From Wuchereria bancrofti (lineage: Eukaryota > Nematoda > Chromadorea > Rhabditida > Onchocercidae), in the NCBI GenBank assembly GCA_005281725.1, contig SSBO01000003.1:3585824-3649823 (forward strand): 64,000 nt of DNA, read 5' to 3'. Positions 18,779 through 33,500 of this stretch are shown here, piece by piece. The position numbers and the translations under genes were made by a program. The notes under the pieces are model-generated. The model made no database searches and was not told where the DNA came from. It saw nothing but the letters and a program-made list of their open reading frames with translations. Within the stretch, counting starts at the first letter, position 1. Each line of letters starts with the position of its first letter.

Positions 18779-21700
18779 TTTGTTTCCGAGGATGTTCTGG
18801 TTATTTTTATAGTGAAAAGTCTGTTTAAGCTTCAACTGAATGGATAATTCAATCTGGAATGGATAATATCTAACATTTCCAGGAATTAAATGTCAAAGTG
18901 AAACCAAATAGATGGGTTGAATGATTGAAATGAAAATTGGACGAAAATGAAAACACCAAAAATAACTTGGAAAATTATTAAAAGGTGAGAAAAAATAAAA
19001 AAACAAAAAAAAGGCAAAAAATTTTAATGTAATTGACATGCAGAATATTGTCATAACTATGACCTTTGTAGTGCTTATTTAGAAATTATTGAACGAAATT
19101 CATGATTATAGTTTGTTATCATGTATATTGATTTGACATAAATAGTAAGTAGTGTAGATAAATAGTAGCGAGAATAAAGTCTGAGACATTTGGTACTAAA
19201 AGAATTCATATTGGATGAATTCTTTTATAAAATTAATTACATCAGAGATTTACCTTTAATGATTTTAACCTTGGTATAAAACTAGACGATGTAATACTAT
19301 CCAGATGATCGTTTATGCGGAAATAATTTTGAAATTTTTTTCACCCACAAAAAAAGGCTTATAATAATATCATTTGATTTATCATTAATTTTGGATGAAA
19401 ATCATATCATTAATTATCATTCATATTATTAGTTTAGAATGAAAACATTCAAAATTGATAAATTTTTTTTTTGTTGTTGCTAAAATCAATAGAAAAGTTT
19501 TGTTTAAATAAAGAAAAAAGGATAAGTTGTATTTATTTATTTATTTTTCACTAAACTCAACAACTTTCAAATCAAATAAGAAGAGCAATAATGGCAAATA
19601 AAAAGTCCCATCAAAGCATTACTAAATTGATCTTAAATTGGCGCAAAGGAAACATAAACGAAAAAAACAATAAAAAATTTCGAACTATTGGCGCTATCGT
19701 CAAGCATCGATTTAATCATCTTTCCATCCTTTTTTTCTCTTCACTGCATATAAACTATTTTTAAAAACGAAAAACGTCTCGATGTAAATGTTGTCACATG
19801 TTTGAAATCATTTTTAAATCAATTAAATCCCTGAAAAATATTAGGCATTTATTAATTCTTTTTCTCTAGCTTTTAATTTAAATTTATAATACACTTATTT
19901 GTTTCCTTTATTTTCATTTTTCAAACACTAACTTGTATATAAATTTAATTTAAACGGCAAATTATAATAAAAAAAGCACTTAAAAATTTTAATCTGTCTA
20001 AAGGTTTATTTAAAGGTTTGTCAAGAAAAAAAGTTGGTAAAGTTTGAAAATTTATCATAAAATCAAAATTTCAAATTTCTGAAATTATACTTTATAGCTG
20101 ACAATTTGCTTTTTTTGTTAGCCTTTGGGGAATAAAAAAAAGAAAAAGTTATGGAAAAAAGAAAGCAAACTTCTCTTTCAATTGAAAAATCTCAAAAACT
20201 GAAAATGAAATCAAAAACTTCAACAATTCATTTTTCATTCGAAGATTTTAAGTACAACAATAATTTTCAAATATTTCAGGTTTGTGTAATTTGTTTTTCA
20301 CTTATTGTTTTCATTAAATTTGATCGTAGTAATCAATTAATTATTTACAGCCATTGACAATCAAAGATTAATGATTTCGTTCCATTTCATTCCATAGCTT
20401 ATCAAAAAGATCAAATTAAGCAATTTTTTCCTTTTTTTTTACATTTTGTAATAATAGCTGAAAAGAGAGCGAGAGAGAGAGAGAATAGCAAGTGAACAAC
20501 AAAAGTAACGGGCAAATAATGAAAGAAAAGAAAGAAAGGAAGGAAAAATAAATAAATATGAAAATTATTGCTATTCGATGGAATTTGAATCTTTTTCAAC
20601 AAATCAAGATTTCGTCTTTGATTTTTTACTTTTCCGATGGTTTTTCATTTTTCATTTATAATATCACACATCTACAATGCTAGAAAAGGAAAAAGGAAAA
20701 AAAATTTTTAATTTCGAGCAAAAAAGTAATGAAATTTCATTTGCGCAATTTCATTTAGTAAATGCATTCTTGGTTACTTCCAATCAATGTGTAAAAATTT
20801 GATTTTTTTGCTGAAAGTAAACATTTTTTTCCTGTAAAAAATTTTACAAAATTTAAATTTAGAAAAATTAATCCTTAAATTATCCAATGATCAAATATCA
20901 TTTTGACAATCTGAATTTAGCAATTCGGTTTTTTTGCTGAAAGTAAATAATTATTTTTTTTTTGTTTATTCTTTTATTAATATTTTTTTGTTTACACGTT
21001 TTACATTTTTTTTTTGGTGCAAATAAGACATGAATTAAATAATATAAATTAGTGTCAATTTTTGCTTACTTGAAAATGCTACTCTTAATTATGCTAATCA
21101 AACAATTTATAAATCTTTTTCAATTTTTAATAATTATTAGATAATTAATCTAAGAATTAACTATTGAAATTCGAATTGAAATAATGGAAATTTGAATAGC
21201 AGTAATATCAGTTTAAATTAATCAATTTTATTATTGATATGGTAAGAAAATCATAAAAAGTGATTGTTAATTATAACAATAAATGTTTAATAAGCCAAAG
21301 AAGAGCTTAAAACTATATTATTAATTAATTTCAAACAATTCACCAAATAATTTTGTTTTATTACTTCGAAATCTTTATATTATTATGATCAGATGATGAA
21401 TTTTCGATTGTTAATAATTCATAATTTTTACAACCATTATGAAGTATAAGAATTAGTAAAGAATAAGGAATAGTTTAAGTGATGTTAATGCTAATGTATA
21501 CAAACATTTGCTATGGCAAGAGCAAATCGATTTTAAACCACTTAAAGTTATATTATGTCAATTGTCTCGTTTATGAAATTTAAAAGTTCTTAAAAACTCT
21601 CAAAATCCATTTTCACTCGATTATTCTTTTTGTTTTTTTTTTTTGTTTTTTTGCTACTTTCATTCATTTTTATTCATTTTCACTCAATTTTTAATCAATT

Positions 21701-21900
21701 TAATTATTTCATACATTCGTATATTTAATATAATTATTTATTTTTAATTTAAATTTCTTATCAATCCTTTTCATCTATTTATTTTTTTCAACTTTTTTTT
21801 ATAACACTCTTTTTAAGACAACAACAATGTTTATTCATTTTATTTTCCACTCTTTTTTTTCTACAATATTTAATTCTTTTTTCTGTTTCTTTCCTCTGTT

Positions 21901-21957
21901 TCTCCCTCTCTCTCTCTCTCTCCGTCCTTATCCCTCTCTCTCTTTCTCCTTCCTCTT
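21901..21957. repeat. TC microsatellite
   Basis: Interrupted TC run. A similar one lies at 25202-25240, and GA versions at 20463-20484 and 31531-31556. Confidence 0.8.
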
Positions 21958-23649
21958 AAGCATCTTTAATGTAAATAGAATATGTTAACCAAATAACTTT
22001 TGATTCCAGTTTATTCCTATTTTGAAATGAATAATAATGCTTGAATTTGTACTTCTAACAATATTCAAAACTTTAAAATGGAATATTTTATTTAGTAAAT
22101 GATGTAAATTCATAATTCAATCGTTAATTTGCGGAAAATGGATATAACAATGTGTTTATATTATGCTAATCATTCAGAATGATCTCTTCCCACTTTTGTT
22201 AATTGCAAATAATCTTTGCTATAAATTATTTCAACTTTAAGCAATCATTCAAATAATTATTAGCCTAGATTTAGACTTTTCCTTCAATCTTATTCCATTC
22301 AATGTTTATTGTAATCATTCGGAGAGTATTTCGATCTTTTAATATATATGTGATTATATATGTATTTGTTTACTTTATTAGTTCATCATTAATTAATTTG
22401 TTGATGATATCATTCACTTTTATAAGTAAATATTCTAATTATTTTCTTTAACTTCTTTATACCTTATTGCTATTATGCATCAATATTAGAATCTTTGTTT
22501 TAACAGAAAAACAAGAAAACTATTTCTTGTTTATTCATGCATTATTTTGTTTTTTTATTGAATTTATCACTTACGGTAAGTGAAATTTTTATCACCTCAC
22601 CACTTGACAGACTTAATTTTAACAATAATCCTATTTAATCTAGAAAAATTATCCTTTTTTTTTCGTTTCTCAAAGATATTAAATGTAGTTATTATTAGAT
22701 AAGATTAAAATTTTTTATACTATTTTGAAATTTACAGTATTTATTCTTACTTATTTTCATATAATTTGAAATTTTTTTAAATGCTTTTATTTCTAAACAA
22801 AAAGTTTATTGAAATTTCAAAAAAAATATATTTTGAGAATTTGAAAGTGTGCTGTAATTGTTTCTAAATCAAAAAATGATTTGTATTTTCATTTTTTAAT
22901 ATTAATTTAATTATTAGTTAAAAATTTTGTCATAAACCATAATTTATTCTAATAAGATTTCTTAAACACTTATATTTTAAATTTGACTTTTTTTGTAAAA
23001 TGAATTTGTAATATCTGCGCTTTGTCATTTTTTCTATCAAATACATTTCATTTTTATCTTCAAATATATCAAATTTCTTAGGCATTTGCTTTCTCCCACA
23101 ATGAATAATACAATTATTCATGAGATATGAGCGCATTTTGTTGATTAAGCGGGGAAAAAAAAGATTCCCGCAGATTGCCCTAAATTTCAGAACATTTCAT
23201 TTATTTGTTACATTGCATTTTATGATGGAAAGTTAAAAAAATTTTTTTCTATCAAATTATTAGTCTAATCGACGAAACATTTAATCATAGAACTGAAACA
23301 TTTTGTAGAAATTTCTTAATAAAATTTACACTTTAACAAACATTACCAAAATTATTAATTATCTGACTCAGCTATTTGAATATTTCTTTGTCATAACCTT
23401 TTCTATGATCCATTAACATTGTAATAACACTGATAATTGATTAACATTCAATACTTCTCGTATAAGTTTTTTTTTGTCTTATTACATTCTAATAGCTTTA
23501 TTTCTTTTTGCTAACATCAATAGTTTTGCTGTAAGTGAAAATGTTTTTATGAAATTTGATATAATATAGCTATGACAACATTTGATACTATTGTTATATA
23601 TTATGTGACACTTCACATTTCTCCTCTTTCAATGCATTTTTCATTTGCA

Positions 23650-23760
23650 TTATTATAAATTATTATTATTATTACTATTATTATTGCCATTGTTACTATT
23701 ATAAATTATTATTATATTACCAGTAGTATTGTCATTATTATAAATACCACTGTATTATTG
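23650..23760. repeat. ATT-type trinucleotide microsatellite
   Basis: Imperfect ATT repeats with ATTATAAATTATT recurring at about 23652 and 23698. Confidence 0.75.
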
Positions 23761-25374
23761 TTTTTAATAATGATAATTAGTCAAAAAAAATTGCTAAAGT
23801 TTTTTGAAGATTAATACGACTTATGTTTTGTAACAAGAAGGCGAATGATAAAATGATAAGCATTTCTATAATATTACAGCAAATGGTTATTATGATTATT
23901 GTTATCATGATTATTATTGTTCCAACTTCTAGTAAAGTCATTTTTTACTGTTATTTATCTTTGTAATGTATAAATTCGAAAATGAACGGATTTAATAACA
24001 ATCTAACTATAACTAATCTATCGTATTGTGATAAATAAAAACTTCCAGTAAAATCAATATATTATTTTAATCTCTTTGCATTTTTATTAGAATTTTTTTT
24101 TAATTTTTCAAATTTTTCTTTCAATTTTTTCCTTCTAATATTTTTAGTAGAAAAAAGTTGAAGCTTTTTCTGTTTTTTCTACTCATTTTATTTCTTTTTG
24201 TTGTAAAATTTCATTCTCATATGGAAAAAATTATACTGATTAGACAGCAAAACAAGTAATATATTTTTATCTTCTAAAATATTAGCTATTTGAAATCAAA
24301 AATATTGAAAAAAAAGCAAAAAACTTCTTTTTTATTAGCAAAACAAAAATAAATCAAATTTTTGCTATAAGCTTATTACACCCATAAATTTATTTAATGT
24401 GTTATGTGAAATTAGTCAAAAATTTTCTGAAACTATCATTTTTGCTACAAATATTTCTTGTCCATGTAATTAGTTCCTTAATTTAATTACAATTCATTCA
24501 TTTTTATGCACAATCATTTTATACTTTGCACAAATAAATAGTTGCAAAAAAAAGATTATACAGAGAGTTGAAAATTTAATTTCACCTAATAAAATTTCTT
24601 TAATTTTATCTTTTTTGCTTCGTTAACCTTATTATAGTTATATATTTAATGGTAAAATTTTGCGAAAATTTTATCCTTTTTTTCAAATTTAATTGCAATT
24701 AAATGAAAAATTATAATTATTTTCATTTACAAAGATGAATTTTCCCGTTTAAGGATAAACTTTTCTAATTATTTCTTGCGAAAATTATTTCATTCAATTT
24801 TAAAATATGCAATAAAAGATATAAGTTATTTGAATAAAATTTGTAAATTGAAGGACAAAAAAGTACACATAAAAACCTTGAAGTTTATGAATTAACAATT
24901 TGTTTTGATCATTCCTTTCTTTTTTTTCAAAAAAAAAGAAAAAAAAAACAAATAAACATAGAGGTTATTCGGTTAAAATTTGTAGATGGATGCAGCCAAT
25001 TTAAAAAAAAAGGAAAAGAAAAAAAGCGATCACTTAATTTTATCGTTCGTAAATTTTTACTTTTCATTTGATTGAATATATGTAAGTAATTACTTTTAAC
25101 AGCGATTTGAAAAGATGAAATTTGAATGCTTTCAAATACATTCATATTACATACTTCAATGAATCGAAATAAATTCTTCGTTCGTTTTGCCCAATCCAAC
25201 ACTCTCTCTCCCTCTATGTCTCTCTCTCTCTCTTCCTCTCTTACAAATTTCTTTTTAATTTTTTTTTCTAATTTCTGTAATGAATATTTTACAATAGTAT
25301 GAAATCAACAAATTTTATATTATGAATTCATTTTTTCACCTTTTGTTGTTGTTGTTGTGATAAAAGATTTTTAA

Positions 25375-25592
25375 CAGGTAAATGAATACTCTTATGAACA
25401 CGTAAATGGATGTACTTAATAGTAGGTAAATGAGTATACTTAATAACAGGTAAATGGATATATAAATGAATATACTTAATAACAAGCAAAAGATGATACT
25501 TAATGACAAATATATTTAATGGTAGATAAATGAGAATACTTAGTAATAAGTAAATGAATATACTTAATGATAGGTAAGTGAGTACACTTAAA
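25375..25592. repeat. Degenerate minisatellite, unit about 24-27 bp
   Basis: Eight or nine diverged copies of a unit close to AGGTAAATGAATATACTTAAT, clearest at 25430-25500 and 25545-25590. Minus-strand translation gives a repeating IKYIHLP pattern that explains the 108-codon frame here without a gene. Confidence 0.8.
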
Positions 25593-27502
25593 ATCTCAAA
25601 TTTAATCAACTTAAAATGTAATGATAACATTTTTTTCTGAAAAAAAGAATACATTTAGTTTAATTTAATTTCTTTCTATTTAATTTCTATGAAGTTTACT
25701 GAGGAAAAAAATGATCAAATTACTTTAGCAACTGAAATAAGAAGTACTTAAGAGAATTGAATTATTTTTACAAAATTAAATCGTCTTTTCTTTTTTTTTG
25801 TTTTAACTCAAAATAATTTAGGATATACAATTCTTTTCCAATACTTTTTGATTCGCTCATTAAATATTAATAGTATATTTGGCTTTAAATAATATTATAA
25901 CAAATCTTTGCTAATTTCTTTTAAAGCCAGTTTTTTTCAAATATATTATTTAAAAAAAAACATGTATTAATGAAATTATCACATTATCAAATTTATTAAT
26001 TGTTTGCATCAAAATATTAATTGAGCTATCAAATTGATATAATCCATTTATGATAATGATAAGATGTAAATCAGATGGAAAAGTTGAATGAATTCATTGG
26101 TAAATAATCAGTTATTAATTGCTAGCAACATAATAATTTATCAATCATTATTGTTGATGAGTTATTTGTTGACAACATTTAGCACATTAAATAATTATCA
26201 GTTAACAGTTGCTAACTGATTATGCATATTGATATATTTAAAGTTCACAAATAATTCATTCAATTTTATTTATTTATTTAAAAATTACTATTCATTCATA
26301 TATTTTCATTTTTAACATAAATTATTTTAGTTTAAAATTTACAATAAATGATTGAAAATGAATTATTACATTTTACACTACACTTTCATAATGTTTATAT
26401 TTGAAAATCCAAAAACGAATACTAATTATTGTAATACAATATCTATTATATTTTATTAATGATCTTTTCAATTATGTATTACGATTTTCCCATTTATTAG
26501 TAATTAATTACAAGTACTCGAAAAATTTTCATAGCTTAATTGCATCATTTCTTTTAATGGCAAATACATATCAATGATAAGAAAGTAAAAAAAAAAACCT
26601 GTTTTTTATTTTTTGGAATGAAATTTTTTAGAATGTTGATTGAGGTGCTATTAGCTAAGGTAATGCTAATCGCTTGTCAAATATTGTCATCATCTTACTT
26701 CAATTTTTGTCACATTTCATCAATTGTATTGCATTGCATCTATTTCAGTGGTACCGTATTTTCCGATACCATTTCCTCATTTTTCTTTTCCTATTTTTCT
26801 TCTTTATTAATTAATTAATTAGTTTATTCTTTTTATATGCAAAAACGGTATTTTACATAAGAAAGTTAAGTCATAAAACATAAAATTATGAGTTAAATAA
26901 GCTAAATTAAATTTTGAAAATAAATCTCTAGAAGATAAAAAATGATTAATAAGTGATTACTAAGTGAAAAAAATGATTAATATATTTATTTTCGAATTTT
27001 GAAAAATTTCACTTAGTATGACATTAATTTAAAATTATGGCCAAGAGTAGTAAATATTTAAATTATAGTATAGTTATATTTTATAACCATTAAATTATAT
27101 TTCATTCTATTTTATTAATTCCTATTCATTTGTTTATTGATATTTCTTGCTATATTTGTTTTTGCTTATTTCACCACTTTTTTTCCTTGTTTTCAGATTT
27201 CAAAAATTCTCATTTGATTCGAACGATGAAATTTTGCTCAGATTTAGAGCAAAGAATTTATCAAACACTTGAAAATATTACCTAATTTGCATAGCAGTGA
27301 ATGTGGTATGCATAGTAATTCATCAATTTAAATTACTTTTATTATGTCAATTTGCATCTTTTAGTTTTCTAACACAAAATTTTTTGACAAAATATATATT
27401 TTTTCCTTTCAAATAAATTTGCCATCATTTTATTTGCTTATTTAATAAATTTTTATACATTTATGCAAAAAATAAATTTCAGCTTGGAAGTGAAATTTTA
27501 AA

Positions 27503-27511
27503 TTTTTGTAG
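27503..27511 (+). promoter_or_regulatory. Candidate spliced-leader acceptor of the FAM167-like gene
   Basis: TTTTTGTAG precedes the ATG at 27522 by 10 nt, with no obvious cis-exon joined to it. Confidence 0.45.
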
Positions 27512-27521
27512 AAATTCAACA

Positions 27522-30500
27522 ATGAATAGCAGCCGAAGTGTTGAAGATAATAGTAAAAATATTAGAGGCGGCTGGTATAACAAGCGACGACAGTATCGAT
27601 CGGTAGCATTTGGTACCTGGAAAGTTGGTGATGCTCGAGATTTATCCATTAAACGCGGTATTTCCGAAGGTGAAGGACAGTTAATTCGGTTAGTTATTGG
27701 AATAAATTTATTCTAAGTTTGTTTATTTGCTTTTCTTTCATTGATTATTAATTATTTTCTAATTAGTCTTTATTAAGATCTCAAATTGTAACATTTTATT
27801 TATCAAGTTAGAATTGATCATTAATCAATGCAGTATCATTTTAAAACTATATTATCGAATAATTTATTTTCATTTAACTTATCAAATCAAAGCAATAAGC
27901 AAATATGAATCTTTGCCATCCTATGTATACTTCATATATTCTAATCAGTGAATTAGAAAAAAAACTTTTTTCTTTTTTGATTAAATTTGCATAATTTTCT
28001 TGCACTTTATTTGCTTGCTGTTTAAAATTGTAAAATACTTTTTAGTTTGCATACTTTCAGCATATTTTAATTAAAATACACATTTTAAATATTCTAATTG
28101 AAAAGCATAAAATCCATCATAATTAATGTGAATTTTTATATTTAATTTATTATTATCTCCAATGATAAATTTAATCGGAAATTATTGCAACAACAAATTA
28201 TTCAACCAAATTCACCAATTAAAAAAAATTATTTTAAACAATTCTAATGATGCAATCAGTTATTCGCACCATACAAATGATTTGTTCGCTTATTCAAAAT
28301 ATTTTAATTTAATTAAAAAAAATGATTATACTTTAAATTAATAAATAAAAAAAAACGACTTTCTTTATCTTATTTCTTCTGCAACAATGTAGAATTTACG
28401 AATAATTTTTTCCTGTATTAAAAATCAAAAATTTCCTTTTTCTTATTTAACAATAACCGGAATTGTTTATTCACTTCTCATAAATTAATATTATGATAAA
28501 TATAACATCCGTTCATCATTCGTCATTCAAAATTCAAATTATAATCATTGGGAAACTTGAAAATATTATCTACAATTTATAAAAATTCATTTAAATTCGT
28601 GAAAAAGGAACCGGTAAAGTGCATATGAATGTTAATTAATCGAACATAACCATTAACTATTATTTACAAAATTACACAAGAAATTGTAACATTGATTTCA
28701 TTTAAATGCCTTTCAAATTATCTAAAATTACTAAAACTTGATCTGATCACTCAATCAGTTACTATTTATAATATTGTTGTTGCTGAAATGAAATTTGATC
28801 TGAAAATGATATGACTTATGTCATACATTTATTTTTCACTTATCATTTACACTTACTTATCACTTCATTTTTCCATATATCATTGATTTTTTCTTTTCCT
28901 TAGCTTAATTATGCTTTTGTTTGTTAATTACAAACTACGATGTAATTACGTGCTGAATCTGACGTTACGTTGACGGTAAACTAGCGTTATTATGTATTGT
29001 ATCTGATACTATGTTAATGGTACATTGACGCAATTGTGTGTTTATGTGTTGAATCTGATTGCAAATTAGCGTATATTACGTGTTAAATACATTGATGGTA
29101 AATTGGCGTAAATGCGTGTTGAATGTAATACATTGGTGACAAATGGTGAAAATTCTAACATTCGTGTCAACTTGCTAATCGTTATTATAAATTAGTTTCA
29201 TTTAATACAATATTTTTAAATTTTAAGGCAAAATCTTTTTTTTATTTACAGATAAGAAAAATTGAATCTAATTTGCACTTCTAAAAAGATTAATCATTCG
29301 AACATTTTAGAAGCAATAAAAATTTGGAGAAAACAATAGCAGTGCAAATTTTAAATTACATCTAAGCTTTGCTTCACATTTTATTAATTATTTATCATTA
29401 TTATTTCCTATTATCAATGGAAAGTAAAACACTTAAAATCATTTTTGAATTTTATACTTTATTTTTGTTAAAATGTTTGAAATTTTTTTAGAAGAAAGAA
29501 AATTGTAAACAATAAAAAAAATTTAAAAAAAACGGAAAAGGGAAAATATTAGATAAAGGCTTAAAAAGTTCAAATTAAATTTATCGAAAAAGTATTACAT
29601 TATGAGTGTATAGTATTAAAGATTATCTGTGAATAAAATTTAAATTTTAATTCAAGTTTAAATCTAACTTCCAAAAGTGTAACTAAAAAAATAAGTGATC
29701 ATTAACAATAAGTGTAATAGTGAAATATTTCTTAGTACAATTAATTTTGTCATCTTATAATGCTCACATTTGCAACTTTTCAATTTTCGAGATAATAAAA
29801 TTTAAATATAAATGGAAAAATAGGATGAAATAGGTCATTATTCCATCTATGTTATTCTCATTCATCCTATTATCTCTTTGATTCTTCGATCATTTATAAA
29901 AGAATGAAGGATGAAGTTTGTTAAAGTCTGATAAATTTCCTAAATTTCAATCTCATTTCTAATTTACATATCTCATACCTAAATATTAATAGCAGTAATG
30001 ATTATTAATATAATATATCAAAAATGTAGAATCTTCATTTTAAATGCTTCATTTAAAAATAAAAAAAATTTTGTCAACGACAATTTTTCTGGTTGATTAA
30101 AAAACTTTTTCAAAAATTTTATTTATTACCAATCAAAAAAAAAAGAAAAAAAGGAAAAAACTGCAATCCAAATTTGTTATAATTGCCCCATTTCAAATTT
30201 TAAATTTAAAATTATTTGCAAATTAAATCATTTAAATTGATTAAAATTTAAATTTATTGCAAGCAATTTTCATTCATTAATTGATCCATTATTTTTATTG
30301 ATTTATTTAACATGACAAATTTTAAAAGTTTAAAAATAAATCTGCTATTATTCAAATAGAAGAATCAAAAAAAAAAGATCGTATCGGTATATCAACCCAA
30401 ATATTTGTATCCCATTCTTCCTTACCCACTCGTTCTTTTCCCTACCTGTCGGGTTGAAAATCAAACAAACAAAATGCTCATCTGATCTTTTTGAAAAAAG

Positions 30501-33500
30501 ACAGGTGACAGGTAGATAAATGATAAAAGATAGAGAAAGGATAAAAAAGAAAGGAAAAGGAGAAAAAGAAGACAAAATTATGATTGCATTAGAAGGGAAA
30601 AAGGAAGCGATCAAATTTGTGTCATTTACGATGGTTGAATTATCAGAATTGTTTATTTAATATAAAAGGAAAAAAAAAACTTTTTTTATTCAATAAAATT
30701 TTATTTTATTGAATCTTTCTCCAACTATCTTTTTAATGTTTGATACATTGAATTAATTAACTAATTTTCTCTTATTAAAATATTTGATTGAAATGGATTA
30801 ATTTTTCTTTTTTCAACTTTTTTTTTTGAACGAAATTTTGCTATATTTTTATATTTCATTCAAAGATAAATGAACAGAGATAGCTTAGTTAAAATTTGTT
30901 CGAAACAAGCTACAAGCTAATATCATATCAATCATATATTACTGACAAAAGATAATATAAATAAACAGTAAAATTAATTATAATGAAAGAATGAGAAATA
31001 TGAAAAAATAATCATTTTATAATCAATTTTTTATATTATCAACTTATCGTTTTAAAAAAGTTATAAATTAATATCAACTTATTATTTAATGCTGGTTTTT
31101 TGAACTAATTTTAATTTTTTATAATTTTACAACCAGATTTAATATTCCTTAAAAAATAAATTCGCATTTATAGACATTTAAAATAAAGCACTAAAAAAGC
31201 AAACATTGTTAAAGACAAACATTTTTGTTTTGTTTTTTTCTCAAAACATTTGATTTACTTTTCTTTTTATTGTTTTTTTTGAAATTTTTTTGCAAATTTT
31301 CCAAGAAAAAAAGAAAAATTGAACAACAACAATTGGGAAATAAAAAAAGAGAAAAAAAATTAGTACAACCAAATTTTTCAATGCATTATTTTTAATTTTA
31401 ATCAATCTTTATTAAGCATTTTTCTCTTCTTTGCTCTATAAAAATTACGAAATTATTTGAACATTCAAATTAATCAATTCGTTCTATTAATGCAAAAAGG
31501 ATGAAATAAAAAGAGGGACTGACTTAAAAAGAGAAAGAGAGAGAGAGAGGGAGAAATGGGATAATCAGAAGATGATGGAGGAGTAGAAGGGAAAAAGTGG
31601 CATTATTGTTGAAATGTTCCGAATCTATTTTGCTGTTTCATTTTCATTTTGATAATAACTTTGATTAAAATAATTAAAGTGAAAAAAACATTCATTCTTT
31701 TTTTTTTGTTTTCGAAATATTTAAATTTTTAGGAGAATATTAATATCGAAGACTTTTTTCAATTTTTTTCTTTTCTTTTTTTACAATTTTAGTCTTAGGA
31801 TTATAAAAACTTTAAAATTTTATTTATCATATTTTATTTGAATGAAATTGATTTAATCATTGATATTTGTGAATAATTAATATATTTTAGGAGATTTATG
31901 TGCCGCGATGTTTTACCTTTATTAACAGAGATAAATGCTGCTGATTAAATAAACAATTTTTGATCCGATCATATGATTAAATTGATTATAACACTGTTAA
32001 GAACTGTTATTATTGCAAATCATAGATTGATAAAATCATTATCACATTATCAGCATATCATGAAGAACACGAAGTTTCATTGATATTACACATTAGTATT
32101 TGTACAAATTTCATATTTTTATTTTGATTTGGAATATTTTCAAAATTTTACAAGTGGAAAATGCTTCCTGAATTCATTGATGTCTATTGTATATGTTAAA
32201 ATTTAATTTTAAATTCCTTCTTTTCTTTTTTTTTGTCAATGAAAAAAAATATTTGTGTTGTATTTGTCATTGACGAGCAATAATGATAAGATGGGACAAT
32301 TTTGATAAGTAAACTGGTTTTAAATTTCTAACCAATTAACTCTTTTAAAGCATTTTTTTAACTTATAAATTTCATAATTTATATGAAAAATTTTTTTTCC
32401 TATTAAGAATTTTTAAATCGAAAAAAAAGAAGAAAAGTCTATTAATTCAACGCTTAGAATAAAATTTCCATATAATACTCGTAAATCGGTCTTAATTGTA
32501 AATTTAAAATAGAATAAATAATTTTGGCGGTTAACAGTTAGTTCAAAATAAACGGTCACTATCGAAAAAAAAAATCGATTTATGTGTAGCAAAGTTATTT
32601 AGTAAATAAATAAATTAAATTTATGCATACTAGAAATAAGAAAGCGCCAGTTAATGAGATTTCCAAGTGAAATCTTCAACTAAGAATTATTAACTTTTTT
32701 AAAATATTTTTTGTTTTATGAGGGCATCAAAGATTCAAAATTTTATAGATATTTCATTTCTTGTTTTTTCGTTTTTTGTTTTTTTCTTTTTTGATCTTCG
32801 CGTCCTAATTTTCAGCTGCTGTTATCAATTTTAAATCAAACTAGTGATGATAAGTTGAATTTTTCACAAAAATTTCAACACTCATTGTAAACGATGAAAT
32901 TTAAAACTAAAATTTTAAATTTAATGAGATCAACTTTTTTCTTCGGAAATCTGTTATTTCGATGTTTTTTTGGTTTGTTTTTTAAATTTTATTTTTAAAT
33001 TTAAATTGTTGTTGTTTTTATAAGTACAATAATGTCTCTTCTGTTCATTTTTTCCTTTCTTTCTAACATTACGGAAATATATGACCCTGAATTTGTCCTC
33101 AAAAATGGATGTATATGACAGTTTTGTATCGATTAATCAATATTGACAATTATTGAAACTAAGCAATCATTAATTTTCATATTTTTCAAATATTTTCCCT
33201 TATATTCGTCACATTAAATTTATTTATTATATTTTATTCAGCTACTGTTATAATATAAAGTATTGTTTATTTTGATAGTAAATAAATTATCCATTTGATA
33301 GTATTATCATAAGGACCATAAATGTAATAATGTTAACAATTTTATTAAATAATTGTGATTTTTTCTTTTATTAGTAAATGTTATGATTAGTTGTTTATTT
33401 TAATTATCAAGATTATCATTTATCTAGTGATAATTTTAACAAAGATGAAAACTTTCCCCATCTTTTAGAATAATAACAAACATATTTAATGTCAAGTAAA

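Larger units (their letters stand above)
16753..27511. other. AT-rich gene-poor stretch
   Basis: About 10.8 kb of AT-rich DNA with no convincing gene. It holds the GC-rich patch at 17639-17740, microsatellites (AG at 16824-16858, CA at 18011-18048, AAT-type at 18626-18778, ATT-type at 23650-23760, TC at 21901-21957 and 25202-25240) and a degenerate minisatellite at 25375-25592. Open frames listed here are low-complexity Ile/Tyr/Phe/Lys products of AT-rich DNA. At 27196-27288 an acceptor is followed by a 20-codon ORF that could be a 5' UTR exon of the next gene; this is weak. Confidence 0.5.

Noticed and set aside
18557..18835. 92-codon minus-strand frame
   Set aside because: Runs through an AAT microsatellite, giving poly-Tyr and Ile runs.
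25375..25592. Possible CRISPR-like array
   Set aside because: Copies are diverged and contiguous with no unique spacers. It is a minisatellite in a eukaryotic genome.
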